A DNA stretch of 64,000 nt from Alteromonas genovensis (GTDB taxonomy: Bacteria; Pseudomonadota; Gammaproteobacteria; Enterobacterales; Alteromonadaceae): NCBI RefSeq assembly GCF_010500895.1, contig NZ_JAAAWO010000016.1:23379-87378 (forward strand). Direction: 5' to 3'. Positions 19,065-27,310 of this stretch are shown here, piece by piece; the stretch's first letter is position 1; every line of letters begins with the position of its first letter. The notes beneath the pieces were generated by a model, which worked only from the letters and a program-made list of their open reading frames with translations, did not search any database and had not been told where the DNA came from. The position numbers and the translations under genes were made by a program.

Positions 19065-19729
19065 TACACAATTACCTTAGTTTGAAGCGAAAAGAAAGCG
19101 TCTAGCGATACTGCTACTGTATCGCCGTCGTTAAGCGGACCAACGCCTTTTGGCGTACCGGTGAGGATAACATCGCCGGCGTCGAGAGAAAATACGGTGG
19201 ACATGTGCGCAATTAACGGAATAATTTTATGTAGCATCAACGCCGTGTGGCCTTGCTGTCTCACTTCGCCATTAATCTTCAGGCTAAAACGCAAGTTGTC
19301 GAGATTATCAAACTCTGCCAACGGAACAAAAGATGAAAGTGGTGCGCTGTTATCAAAAGCCTTTGCTCGCTCCCAGGGCTGCCCCTGCTTTTTAAGCGAT
19401 GCTTGCACATCCCGTAGCGTTAAATCTAGCCCTAAACCAATACCCCAGATAGCGTCGGCAACTTCAGGCTCACTGGCATTTTTGAGGCTATTTTCTAGCA
19501 GCACTGCGACTTCTAACTCATTGTGACAGGCACCTTTATCAGTGGGTATCGCAAGTGGCATTGTCATATCACACATAGCCGACTTGGGCTTCATGAAAAG
19601 CAAAGGGGCTTCAGACACCACTGAGTTCATTTCTTGAATATGGTCTAAATAGTTTCTACCAATACACACAACTTTATTGACTGGAAGAGCAATAGGCTGC
19701 TCAGCTACGCTTTTGTGTTGATAAGGCAT
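19064..19729 (-). CDS. ycgM: Fumarylacetoacetate hydrolase family protein (YcgM type)
   Basis: 221 aa. FAH fold with CIGRNYLDHI, the metal-binding HNELEVAVLL, GLGLDLTLRDVQ and GDVILTGTPKGVGPL. Members hydrolyse or decarboxylate acylpyruvates and related 1,3-dicarbonyl compounds; YcgM is the E. coli member of similar length. A TTG one codon earlier is possible, but the ATG (complement of 19727-19729) overlaps the upstream mltB stop as TGATG and is preferred. Tightly coupled on both sides. Confidence 0.88.
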   Translation of the reverse strand: MPYQHKSVAEQPIALPVNKVVCIGRNYLDHIQEMNSVVSEAPLLFMKPKSAMCDMTMPLAIPTDKGACHNELEVAVLLENSLKNASEPEVADAIWGIGLGLDLTLRDVQASLKKQGQPWERAKAFDNSAPLSSFVPLAEFDNLDNLRFSLKINGEVRQQGHTALMLHKIIPLIAHMSTVFSLDAGDVILTGTPKGVGPLNDGDTVAVSLDAFFSLQTKVIV

Positions 19730-20700
19730 CAATATCCTCTCTTTATGCGCTCAGACAAATACCCAACAGAAACGCCAAAATAGGTCGAACGATTCCATTT
19801 CATCAATGTGTGAAAGTTATTATAGACAAGATAGACCCTGCCGTTTTCACCGTCAGGCATAATTAACGACGCTTTAATATCCACATTGGGAAGGTCGCTA
19901 CCGTCAAACCGTCTTACGCCTTGGTCTTGCCAAAACGAGAGCGGCCTCATGTTGGCTTTAGCCAAGCCAGATATCGTTACTGGCTTAGTGAGTCTTACTT
20001 GGCGGCCCCATGTCCCCGTGTCATCCCAGCCCTCTGAGGCCAGATAATTAGCAATCGAGGCAAACACATCGGCTTTTGTGCCCCAAATGTCTTTTTTACC
20101 ATCGCCGTCATAATCTTCAGCATAGGTGAGAAACGATACTGGCATAAATTGAGTCTGCCCCATCGCTCCGGCCCAGGAGCCTTTAAAATTATCCACCTGT
20201 GCGTGCTTTTCACTTAAAATAGTAAGCGCAGCAAAGAAATTCTTTTTGAATAGTGCTTCCCTACGCCCTTCATAAGCAAGAGAGGCTAATGCCGACAGTA
20301 TGCTATACGAACCCTGTATTTTTCCAAAGTTTGACTCATTGCCCCACAGCGCCACGATAAAGCGTGGTTGAACACCATATTTGCGTCCAATTTCGTCCAG
20401 TAACACTTTATTTGAAAGGTATTTCTGTACTGCCTGCTCAGCTTTCCAATCAGGTACTCGCGATACAATGTAATCGTCTAAGGTGATTTTCTTTTCCGGC
20501 TGATTTTTATCTGATTTAACGGCAGTAGGTCGAAATGTGATATCGCTAAAAGCGCTATCAATAAACTGTACGTCATAACCTTTTTCTATCGCTTCGCTTT
20601 TTAGCGTTTTAAGGTAATCATTAAATTCATTGTCGCTGGCTTGAGATGAAGACACTGCAATACTTGCCACCAGCATTGCTAACAACATAGTTAAACGCAT
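19729..20700 (-). CDS. Lytic murein transglycosylase (MltB family)
   Basis: 323 aa from the preferred start (complement of 20698-20700). A longer reading frame exists to 20766 but would place 22 residues before a clean signal peptide (LTMLLAMLVASIAVSSSQA). Seen: catalytic Glu in WGNESNFGKIQ (E122), GAMGQTQFMPVSFLTYA, DYDGDGKKDIWGTKADVFASIANYL, and the family C-terminus. It cleaves the glycan strand to 1,6-anhydro products in the periplasm. There is no lipobox, so it is soluble, unlike E. coli MltB. It lies between ycgL and ycgM. Confidence 0.92.
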   Translation of the reverse strand: MRLTMLLAMLVASIAVSSSQASDNEFNDYLKTLKSEAIEKGYDVQFIDSAFSDITFRPTAVKSDKNQPEKKITLDDYIVSRVPDWKAEQAVQKYLSNKVLLDEIGRKYGVQPRFIVALWGNESNFGKIQGSYSILSALASLAYEGRREALFKKNFFAALTILSEKHAQVDNFKGSWAGAMGQTQFMPVSFLTYAEDYDGDGKKDIWGTKADVFASIANYLASEGWDDTGTWGRQVRLTKPVTISGLAKANMRPLSFWQDQGVRRFDGSDLPNVDIKASLIMPDGENGRVYLVYNNFHTLMKWNRSTYFGVSVGYLSERIKRGY

Positions 20701-20701
20701 A

Positions 20702-20998
20702 CTAAAACTTTTTGTCCGGTGAAGAAGATAGGCCAAGAGAAACTCGATGAGTAGACAGAAGATCATCCTCTTTAGGCGGCATTTGTAGGTAAAAGCCGTT
20801 GCTATTTAATTCATCTGTGAGCTTCTGCTTGTCGATGCCTGCTATCTTTTCACGCTTGTCTAGTGCTAGCAGTGTGACTAACTCAGGCTTACCAAAGCGC
20901 TGCATAAGAGGCTCTGGCACGTCGTCGAATACATCTTTTTTAGTCACGTATAAATACATGCCCTGTTTTTTTCGGGTTTTATAAACCGCACATAACAT
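20702..20998 (-). CDS. ycgL: YcgL domain protein (UPF0745)
   Basis: 98 aa. It begins [31 protein letters not shown], the YcgL domain, with [13 protein letters not shown] and the end [13 protein letters not shown] as in the E. coli protein. The fold is a small alpha/beta domain; function is not known. Its stop lies 1 bp before the preferred mltB ATG, so they are coupled. Confidence 0.92.
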   Translation of the reverse strand: MLCAVYKTRKKQGMYLYVTKKDVFDDVPEPLMQRFGKPELVTLLALDKREKIAGIDKQKLTDELNSNGFYLQMPPKEDDLLSTHRVSLGLSSSPDKKF

Positions 20999-21107
20999 AC
21001 TATTTCTCGTTTCTACTCTGTGTTTACGTTTACCAAAACTGACGCTTTATTTTGGCTTTTGAGTTTCAGTGCTTTTATTTCAGTACTTTCATTGCTAATG
21101 AAGTATT

Positions 21108-22265
21108 CTAGCCCTCAGGCAGTTCACCAAGTAGCTCAACCACTTTTGGCGTAAACAGTGGCCCACGCCATGTTGATAACACGTCAGGTTTTAAGCCCAG
21201 GATACGGGTTTCATCTACATTAAACCAATACCACTTTAATAATTGATTTAGCTGTTTTTTCGATGACATTACTTCGTTATTCACGCCGTTTTCTTTTGCA
21301 ATCTCCTCGCTGATGACTTTGAGATCGGCAAGTGTTTTCTTGTACTTAGGAATATCCATCAAGCGCAATACTTGCGGTAGCCGCAGTTTATCGGGAGTTT
21401 GAGCGAACCGTTCACGAGCCTCGGCGATTAAATCAATAATGGTATCGCCATATCGACGTATTGCCTGTTGATTTAAATCGTTAATTTTCGATAAGTCTGA
21501 TTTACTCGATAAAAGGCGCTGTGCCGCCTCGAACAAATGCCCCTCTTTAAAGACAAAGTTTAAGGCGAGATCTTTTTTTCTTGCCGTTGTTAAACGCCAC
21601 GACGCTAACGCCTGAAGTACCGTAAGTTGTTCGCTATTCAATCGCCAATTATTTTTAATAGTGAGGTAGGCAAAATCTGCTGGCATTTGCGCCCGCTTTT
21701 TCGCAGCTAGCAACGCAATTTCTTGATAAACCCAGTTCTCTTTTCCTGCGTCTTTTATCTTGACCACCAAATCTTCATAGCAAGGCAGCAGATACAGCAC
21801 GTCGTTAGCAGCGTAACTTAGCTGCGACTCACGCAGTGGACGGGCAATCCAATCGGTTCGAGATTCACCTTTATCAAGGCTCACGTTGCAAATCATCTCT
21901 ACAAGACGGGCATACCCTAAACTTGGCCCCATATCTAATAGACTGGCCGCAAACTGGGTGTCGAAAACAGGCTCCGGAATCGTATTGAAAGCAACGAGAA
22001 ACGTTTCTAAGTCTTCAGAACAGGAGTGCAATACCTTCACAAGCGATTTATTTTCCAGTAAATCGATGAATGGCTGCATATTGTCTATGGCGATAGGGTC
22101 GATAAGAACAAGTTGGTGCCCATCGTAGAGCTGTATTAACCCAAGGTGAGGCGTAAGTGTTCGCGTTCGAACAAACTCTGTATCAAGAGCCACAGCACCT
22201 TGCTGTTGCGCCAAAGCGCACACGTTGTCTAGCTGTTCGTATGTTGTAATTAATTGATATTGCAT
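21108..22265 (-). CDS. rnd: Ribonuclease D
   Basis: 385 aa from MQYQLITTYEQL; this start matches the E. coli protein, while an in-frame start 11 codons upstream would add a cysteine-containing tail of no known role. DEDD 3'-5' exonuclease: ALDTEFVRTRT (D28, E30), HSCSEDLETF, and YAANDVLYLLP carrying the Tyr and last Asp; an HRDC-like helical domain follows. It trims tRNA and other structured RNA 3' ends. fadD lies upstream and is separated by a terminator, so rnd probably has its own promoter. Confidence 0.94.
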   Translation of the reverse strand: MQYQLITTYEQLDNVCALAQQQGAVALDTEFVRTRTLTPHLGLIQLYDGHQLVLIDPIAIDNMQPFIDLLENKSLVKVLHSCSEDLETFLVAFNTIPEPVFDTQFAASLLDMGPSLGYARLVEMICNVSLDKGESRTDWIARPLRESQLSYAANDVLYLLPCYEDLVVKIKDAGKENWVYQEIALLAAKKRAQMPADFAYLTIKNNWRLNSEQLTVLQALASWRLTTARKKDLALNFVFKEGHLFEAAQRLLSSKSDLSKINDLNQQAIRRYGDTIIDLIAEARERFAQTPDKLRLPQVLRLMDIPKYKKTLADLKVISEEIAKENGVNNEVMSSKKQLNQLLKWYWFNVDETRILGLKPDVLSTWRGPLFTPKVVELLGELPEG

Positions 22266-22283
22266 TATTTCGCACATTAAATA

Positions 22284-22310
22284 AAAAAGCCGGCTCACGC
22301 CGGCTTTAAA
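22284..22310 (-). terminator. Rho-independent terminator of fadD
   Basis: Stem AAGCCGG / CCGGCTT (22288-22294 with 22300-22306), loop CTCAC, with the A-tract on the left giving a U-run on the minus strand. It lies between the fadD stop and the rnd start. Confidence 0.85.
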
Positions 22311-22325
22311 AACTAGTTAAAGAAA

Positions 22326-23978
22326 TTAGTCTCTAAGCTCCCGACGCAGTATTTTACCTACATTGGTTTTTGGCAAATCATCTTTAAAGACAACTTGTTT
22401 AGGCACTTTGTAGCCTGTTAGTTCACTACGGCAGTGAGCGATAACGTCTTTTTCAGTTAACGAGTCGTTGTTACGTACTACGAATAACTTAACAACCTCA
22501 CCACTGACTTCGTGAGGTACACCCACCGCGGCCGCTTCGACGATATTTTCGTGCATAGCAGCGACTTCTTCAATTTCATTAGGGAACACATTGAAGCCTG
22601 AAACTAGGATCATATCCTTTTTGCGGTCAACAATATAGAAGTAACCTTCATCGTCTACCGTGGCAATGTCACCTGTGGCAAGCCAACCATCTTTCAAGAT
22701 ATCTTCCGTCGCTTCTGGGCGATTTAGATATCCCTTCATAACTTGCGGGCCTTTTACCCACATCTCGCCTGGTTCGCCTTTTCCTACTGGATTGCCGTCA
22801 TCGTCTAATAGTTTGATGTCGGTAGAAGGAACCGGCATTCCGATTGCCCCTTTATACGCCTCTATCTGAGGTGGATTTACCGCAACAACTGGAGAGCATT
22901 CAGTAAGGCCATAGCCTTCTAAAAGTACGGTGCCCGTTACTTTTTCCCACTTTTCAGCCACTGGGCGCTGAACCGCCATACCGCCACCGAGTCCAAACTT
23001 GAAATTAGAAAAATCTAATTCATCAAATCCGGGGGTGTTAAGTAGGCCGTTAAAAAGCGTGTTAACACCGGGTAATATCGTAAAGGGGTATTTCCCTAAC
23101 TCACTGACAAATGCAGGCATGTCCCGTGGGTTAGTGATAAGTAGGTTGCGACAACCGTACTTCACAAACATCAAGCAGTTCGCCAGCAACGCGAAGATAT
23201 GGTAAAGCGGCAGTGCCGTGACGACAAAATCTTTACCTTCTTCTATAACAGTTTCAAGTATTCCTGATACTTGCTCTAAATTGGCAACCATATTTCTATG
23301 CGTTAGCATTGCCCCTTTAGATACACCTGTTGTACCGCCGGTGTATTGCAAAAACGCTATGTCTGAGTTTTCTATATTTGGACGCTTATATTCTAAAGAC
23401 TGCCCTTTTTTGACTGCAGACATAAATGACGTGGTGGCCGAGAGATTAAACGACGGCACCATTTTCTTCACGTATTTGACTACCGCGTTCACTACCCAGC
23501 GTTTTGGCGCTGGAAGCATGTCGCCAAGTGCAGTAAGGAACACTTCTTTTACTTGGGTATCGCCAATAACTGCCTCTAGCGTACAGGCAAAGTTTTCGAC
23601 AATGACAATGGCTTTTACATTAGCGTCGTTAAGCTGATGTTTTAGCTCTCTGGCCGTGTACAACGGGTTAACATTAACAACGACCATACCAGCGCGCAAA
23701 ATACCAAACATGGCGACGGGGTATTGAAGAAGGTTCGGCATCATTATCGCTACGGCATCACCGCGCTTTAGTCCGCTTGCCTGTAGATAAGCCGCATATT
23801 GAGCTGATAACGTATCAAGCTCACCAAACGTCATTGAATGCCCCATGTTAATAAAGGCTTCTTTATCTTTAAACTTTTTTACTGATTGTTCAAAAATGTC
23901 GACGACAGAGTTGTAGCGATCGGCATCGATTTCTGCGGATACACGAGGGTCGTAATGTTTAAGCCAGGTTTTTTCCAC
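22326..23978 (-). CDS. fadD: Long-chain-fatty-acid--CoA ligase
   Basis: About 550 aa. ANL-superfamily adenylating enzyme that activates long-chain fatty acids to acyl-CoA at the inner membrane, the entry to beta-oxidation. Seen: P-loop [52 protein letters not shown], and the C-terminal catalytic Lys in [10 protein letters not shown]. There is no ATG at the start: GTG (complement of 23976-23978) has AAGGAGG 5 bp away, and TTG just before it is the alternative. A FadR-like operator lies about 60 bp upstream. Position between slp/tsaB and rnd matches the enterobacterial order. Confidence 0.95.
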   Translation of the reverse strand: MEKTWLKHYDPRVSAEIDADRYNSVVDIFEQSVKKFKDKEAFINMGHSMTFGELDTLSAQYAAYLQASGLKRGDAVAIMMPNLLQYPVAMFGILRAGMVVVNVNPLYTARELKHQLNDANVKAIVIVENFACTLEAVIGDTQVKEVFLTALGDMLPAPKRWVVNAVVKYVKKMVPSFNLSATTSFMSAVKKGQSLEYKRPNIENSDIAFLQYTGGTTGVSKGAMLTHRNMVANLEQVSGILETVIEEGKDFVVTALPLYHIFALLANCLMFVKYGCRNLLITNPRDMPAFVSELGKYPFTILPGVNTLFNGLLNTPGFDELDFSNFKFGLGGGMAVQRPVAEKWEKVTGTVLLEGYGLTECSPVVAVNPPQIEAYKGAIGMPVPSTDIKLLDDDGNPVGKGEPGEMWVKGPQVMKGYLNRPEATEDILKDGWLATGDIATVDDEGYFYIVDRKKDMILVSGFNVFPNEIEEVAAMHENIVEAAAVGVPHEVSGEVVKLFVVRNNDSLTEKDVIAHCRSELTGYKVPKQVVFKDDLPKTNVGKILRRELRD

Positions 23979-24040
23979 CAAAACCTCCTTTACTTTATTC
24001 TTCTACTAATAATTGAGCCCGTGAGAAACCGCGCCCATGT

Positions 24041-24057
24041 AACTGGTCTGATAACCT
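24041..24057. promoter_or_regulatory. FadR-like operator at fadD
   Basis: AACTGGTCTGATAACCT keeps the left half ACTGGTCNGA of the FadR operator exactly and part of the right half. It lies about 60 bp upstream of the fadD start, as expected for FadR repression relieved by long-chain acyl-CoA. Inferred from the known consensus. Confidence 0.6.
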
Positions 24058-24099
24058 GCGAATAGTATAGGAAGTGTAAAAAAAAATAAACGCTGCAAT

Positions 24100-24939
24100 T
24101 TACATTTGCTCAACAAATTGACAAATAAGACGCCCTACATCCTCACTATTTTCCATGTGAATGTGATGGCCGCCTACAAATTGTTCATATTGCGCAGATT
24201 CAAACCAGTGTGCTCGTTGCTCATAAACATGAGGTAAATTTTTAAAACTCCTTGATGCGCCGATAAAGAGTATAGGACATGTCACCGACTCCATTAAGGT
24301 TTGTGCTTGTTTTTCTGTAAGTCTAAGTGTGGATTTTGTCCGAAGCTTAGGGTCGCTACACCAATAGGTATTGCCATCTGCCTCTGTAATCATGTTTCGC
24401 ATGAGTATTTGCCGTGCATGATCAGCTGTCATATCAGATATTTTGCACCGCGCTTTCACCGCATCATCAAGGTTAACCGTGCGGCGGTGGCTGCTTGATT
24501 TACCCTGCCTGCTAATTAACGCATTTCGCATTTGCTGCTGTGTCGTTTCTTCGCTTTCGGTAAGCGGCCCACAGGCATCAATACTCACTACCGCTTTTAC
24601 TTTCTCAGGGAATAACGCGGCATACATAGTCACCAGGATACCACCAAGAGAATGCCCTATAAGAATGACATTGTCCCAGCCCTCGCTCTCAATGAGCCCA
24701 TGCAGGTCTTGTAAATAGTCAGCTTGATTATAGTGCGTGCCCACAGGTCGATGAGAGGAACGCCCATGCCCTGCAAGGTCGATAGCGATATAGCGACAGG
24801 ACGATAAATAAGGCGCTACTACTCGTAAGCTTTCAGCGTTATCGAGATAACCGTGAAAGCCAATGACAACTTGCCCACTTCCTTCATTGTCTAAACCCGC
24901 TAGTTTAAGGGGGCCTGCCATTGCTTCAAACTCAATCAT
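24100..24939 (-). CDS. Alpha/beta hydrolase
   Basis: 279 aa. Alpha/beta-hydrolase fold: oxyanion region GFHGYLDNAES, nucleophile elbow GHSLGG (Ser97), DLAGHGRSS, and the catalytic His near 258 in GGHHIHMENSE. There is no signal peptide. The family includes esterases, thioesterases and dienelactone hydrolases; its place between slp and fadD hints at acyl-ester substrates, but this cannot be decided from the sequence. It ends 119 bp before the fadD start. Confidence 0.85.
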   Translation of the reverse strand: MIEFEAMAGPLKLAGLDNEGSGQVVIGFHGYLDNAESLRVVAPYLSSCRYIAIDLAGHGRSSHRPVGTHYNQADYLQDLHGLIESEGWDNVILIGHSLGGILVTMYAALFPEKVKAVVSIDACGPLTESEETTQQQMRNALISRQGKSSSHRRTVNLDDAVKARCKISDMTADHARQILMRNMITEADGNTYWCSDPKLRTKSTLRLTEKQAQTLMESVTCPILFIGASRSFKNLPHVYEQRAHWFESAQYEQFVGGHHIHMENSEDVGRLICQFVEQM

Positions 24940-25000
24940 AAACGCATCACCATCGGCGGCAAACTATTGCCGCATTCACTTTTTAAACTCACTTACAAAC

Positions 25001-25027
25001 AAAAAAGGCGGCATCAACTTGCCGCCT
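25001..25027 (-). terminator. Rho-independent terminator of slp
   Basis: Stem GGCGGCA / TGCCGCC (25007-25013 with 25020-25026), loop TCAACT, followed on the minus strand by a U-run (A6 at 25001-25006). Confidence 0.85.
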
Positions 25028-25034
25028 ATTGCTA

Positions 25035-25763
25035 CTAATACTGCTGGACTTTGGGGTTAGTTATCACCGGCCCTTTTTGGCCACCGCTTGACCTAGAGCT
25101 TCTTTTTGCCGGGCTAGGTCCATTCATATTGGTTATTCTAGCGCGTCTTGGCGCATTACTGTAACGGATAACCCGCATACGATTCATTTGAGGGAACATC
25201 CAAGGGCCACCTATGAAGCGTCCGCCCATCCAAGGACCTCCGCCCCATCCCCATGGGCCGCGCAGACCATAGAAGGGTGAATACCACCCGCTATGGTAAT
25301 TAAAGAAGAATGTATTTACGTCGTACACTTCCCTATCTCGCCACATATGATAATCATCGGCCGCTATAGTGGGGTAGATATAAGGCTGCTCACCTACCAT
25401 CCCCGTGGTGGGTGCGATAAGCGTACCCAAGAAAGTTGCAGTTCGGCCTTCTTCAAACACAATAGGATCGACAAAGCCGTCTATCTGCACCTTAAAGCGC
25501 CCAGATGTCTCGCCAGAACTGCGGGGCTTGCCGTAGTGATTGAGTGGGAAGTGCGCGAGTTCGATAAAGGTTTTGTTCGGTTTATTCTCAACACCAACCA
25601 CAATGCCGCCCCAGCGAGCCTTTTGCCCTTGAGCACTGGCGCCTGATGTAACGGCACTTGAATACGAAACTAATGCGGTGCCTTCGGGTACCTCTAAGGT
25701 ATCTGGCACCATGGCACATCCTGCAAACATGAACACGGTCAATAAAAGTAAATATCGAGACAT
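25035..25763 (-). CDS. Slp family outer-membrane lipoprotein
   Basis: 242 aa. Lipoprotein signal MSRYLLLLTVFMFAGC with Cys16 as the lipidation site (FAGC). The domain has the Slp pattern GQKARWGGIVVGVENKPNKTFIEL, SSGETSGRFKVQIDGFVDPIVFEEGR and TVAGT-like FLGTLIAP, as in E. coli Slp and YeaY. The C-terminal part is unusually rich in Gly, Trp, Tyr and then Arg/Pro/Ser (RGPWGWGGGPWMGGRF), an extension beyond the core. Slp proteins are outer-membrane lipoproteins made in stationary or starved cells. Upstream of it lies a 449-bp gap. Confidence 0.88.
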   Translation of the reverse strand: MSRYLLLLTVFMFAGCAMVPDTLEVPEGTALVSYSSAVTSGASAQGQKARWGGIVVGVENKPNKTFIELAHFPLNHYGKPRSSGETSGRFKVQIDGFVDPIVFEEGRTATFLGTLIAPTTGMVGEQPYIYPTIAADDYHMWRDREVYDVNTFFFNYHSGWYSPFYGLRGPWGWGGGPWMGGRFIGGPWMFPQMNRMRVIRYSNAPRRARITNMNGPSPAKRSSRSSGGQKGPVITNPKVQQY

Positions 25764-26212
25764 ATGCGCGCTCCTTTGTACATCATTTGACGATTAACCC
25801 CGGCGTTACCACTGAAGTAGAAAATTGTGTAGACGGCCTTCGCTTTGCTTTTTTCGTCGAGCATTTGAGAGCCTCATAACTAAGACTAAGTTAGCATTGA
25901 TACGTTCACAGAACCACTAGAGTTCTATTACAAAATGATAAAGACTCTAAAACAAACTCTGCAAAAGCTTCGGAATTTCAGCCACCTGACACTCAATGTC
26001 TTACCACGGGATAATTCCAGACTGTTGGTGAGATCTTCTGATAGTAAGCTTCCCCCCCTGAATTAGCAGCAACAATACTAAACAAGGAATGGGAGCGACT
26101 AAGCAGGTAGTAGAGGGCTAGTTGGCAAAGGAATAGGTAGTAAAGGAATACGTTACTTAGAACATACTAACGAATTGCTTCGGAAGCATTTACCAGAACA
26201 CCGGGTTTCTCT
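25764..26212. other. Intergenic region without recognised gene
   Basis: 449 bp between the slp start and the small gene at 26213. It should hold the slp promoter. I find no ORF with a good ribosome-binding site, no strong hairpin, and only short purine-rich repeats (GTAGTA and GGAATA near 26105-26150). Confidence 0.5.
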
Positions 26213-26509
26213 CTACGCGTAAATATCAACACCAAACATGTCTTGTATCGACTCTCGCTGCTGCTGTTTTTCAAAACTTTGGTACGATGCAATGGCCTGC
26301 TGAGAATAGGCGTTGCTGTCTTCTTTTATAAAATCTTGGTAGGCCTTTGCATTGCTAGTGCCCTGTTCGTCAGGCGCAACAACGACCGCCTTAATTTGAG
26401 ACGATTCACTTTGCCCTTTGTTCTCCTGCTGAGGGTCTTTCGAAATTTTCGAGACCCGGCCTTGAGCGGCGTCAGAAGATGATATGCCAAAATTAGTATT
26501 AATATTCAT
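26213..26509 (-). CDS. Conserved-type hypothetical protein, 98 aa
   Basis: Hydrophilic protein of 98 aa with a disordered N-terminal half (SSSDAAQGRVSKISKDPQQE), then a helical C-terminal half (YQDFIKEDSNAYSQQAIASYQSFEKQQQRESIQDMFGVDIYA). There is no signal peptide, membrane segment or known motif. It begins 46 bp after the tsaB stop and reads the same way, so it may be co-transcribed. The ATG is clear. I do not recognise a function. Confidence 0.65.
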   Translation of the reverse strand: MNINTNFGISSSDAAQGRVSKISKDPQQENKGQSESSQIKAVVVAPDEQGTSNAKAYQDFIKEDSNAYSQQAIASYQSFEKQQQRESIQDMFGVDIYA

Positions 26510-26554
26510 AACGCTCTAGCAACTGCAATTTTCGTTCCTAGTATAAGATAATCC

Positions 26555-27298
26555 TTATTCCCGACCAGGAAGCTTTTTCCACGTCACCTTATCTCTTAAG
26601 TAAACCGGTTTCACTTCTGCAGCGCTTGTAGTTGTGTTTGCACGGGCAGCTTCTTTGGCGTCTTCAAGCATGAATGCCGCGTTCGGTAATGTTACGGCTG
26701 GTTTTTTTTCTGTGTTTGCTGCTTTGCTTATGGCTGTTTCTCCATCGCCCTGCGTATTCAACCACTGCTGAAGCTCCTCATAGGCCGCCCAGCCAGTGCC
26801 AGCAACAATCACATTATTGTTGAGCGCCTCGCCCAATTCACTGAGGTAATTGACTGCTTCTGTGGGCGGACACACTTGTTCAGGAACGACTGTTTCTAAC
26901 CCATTATCCGACTGTTTGTATACACAGAAATAGACTTCACCCATACGTGCGTCTGACGCAACGGCAACGAATTGTCCGGTGCTCTTTTGTGCAGCTTCAA
27001 CTGCCATTGCCTTTAGCGTACTTACGCCTGCTACGGGTAAGCCCGTGCCAAGCGCTAGGCCCTGAATCATGCCGGTTGCAATTCTCACTCCCGTAAAACT
27101 GCCGGGGCCGCGACCAAACGCCAATAAATCAAGTGAAGCTAATTCAACACCGGCTTCCTTTAGTATCGCATCAATCATAGGTAACAGACGCTGACTGTGC
27201 TGCTGGGGACATACTTCAAAATGGCTATACAGCGTATTATCGACTTCTAAGGCGACTGAACACGCTTCTGTTGCTGTATCAATAGCTAAAATATTCAT
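26555..27298 (-). CDS. tsaB: tRNA threonylcarbamoyladenosine biosynthesis protein TsaB
   Basis: 247 aa. ASKHA-fold partner of TsaD in the complex that makes t6A at position 37 of ANN-decoding tRNAs. Seen: N-terminal NILAIDTATEACSVALEVD, the PQQHSQRLLPMIDAIL helix, and GRGPGSFTGVRIATGMIQGLALG. The yoaA helicase stops 12 bp upstream, so the two are one unit, as in E. coli. Confidence 0.95.
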   Translation of the reverse strand: MNILAIDTATEACSVALEVDNTLYSHFEVCPQQHSQRLLPMIDAILKEAGVELASLDLLAFGRGPGSFTGVRIATGMIQGLALGTGLPVAGVSTLKAMAVEAAQKSTGQFVAVASDARMGEVYFCVYKQSDNGLETVVPEQVCPPTEAVNYLSELGEALNNNVIVAGTGWAAYEELQQWLNTQGDGETAISKAANTEKKPAVTLPNAAFMLEDAKEAARANTTTSAAEVKPVYLRDKVTWKKLPGRE

Positions 27299-27310
27299 TA
27301 CAACTCTCTA

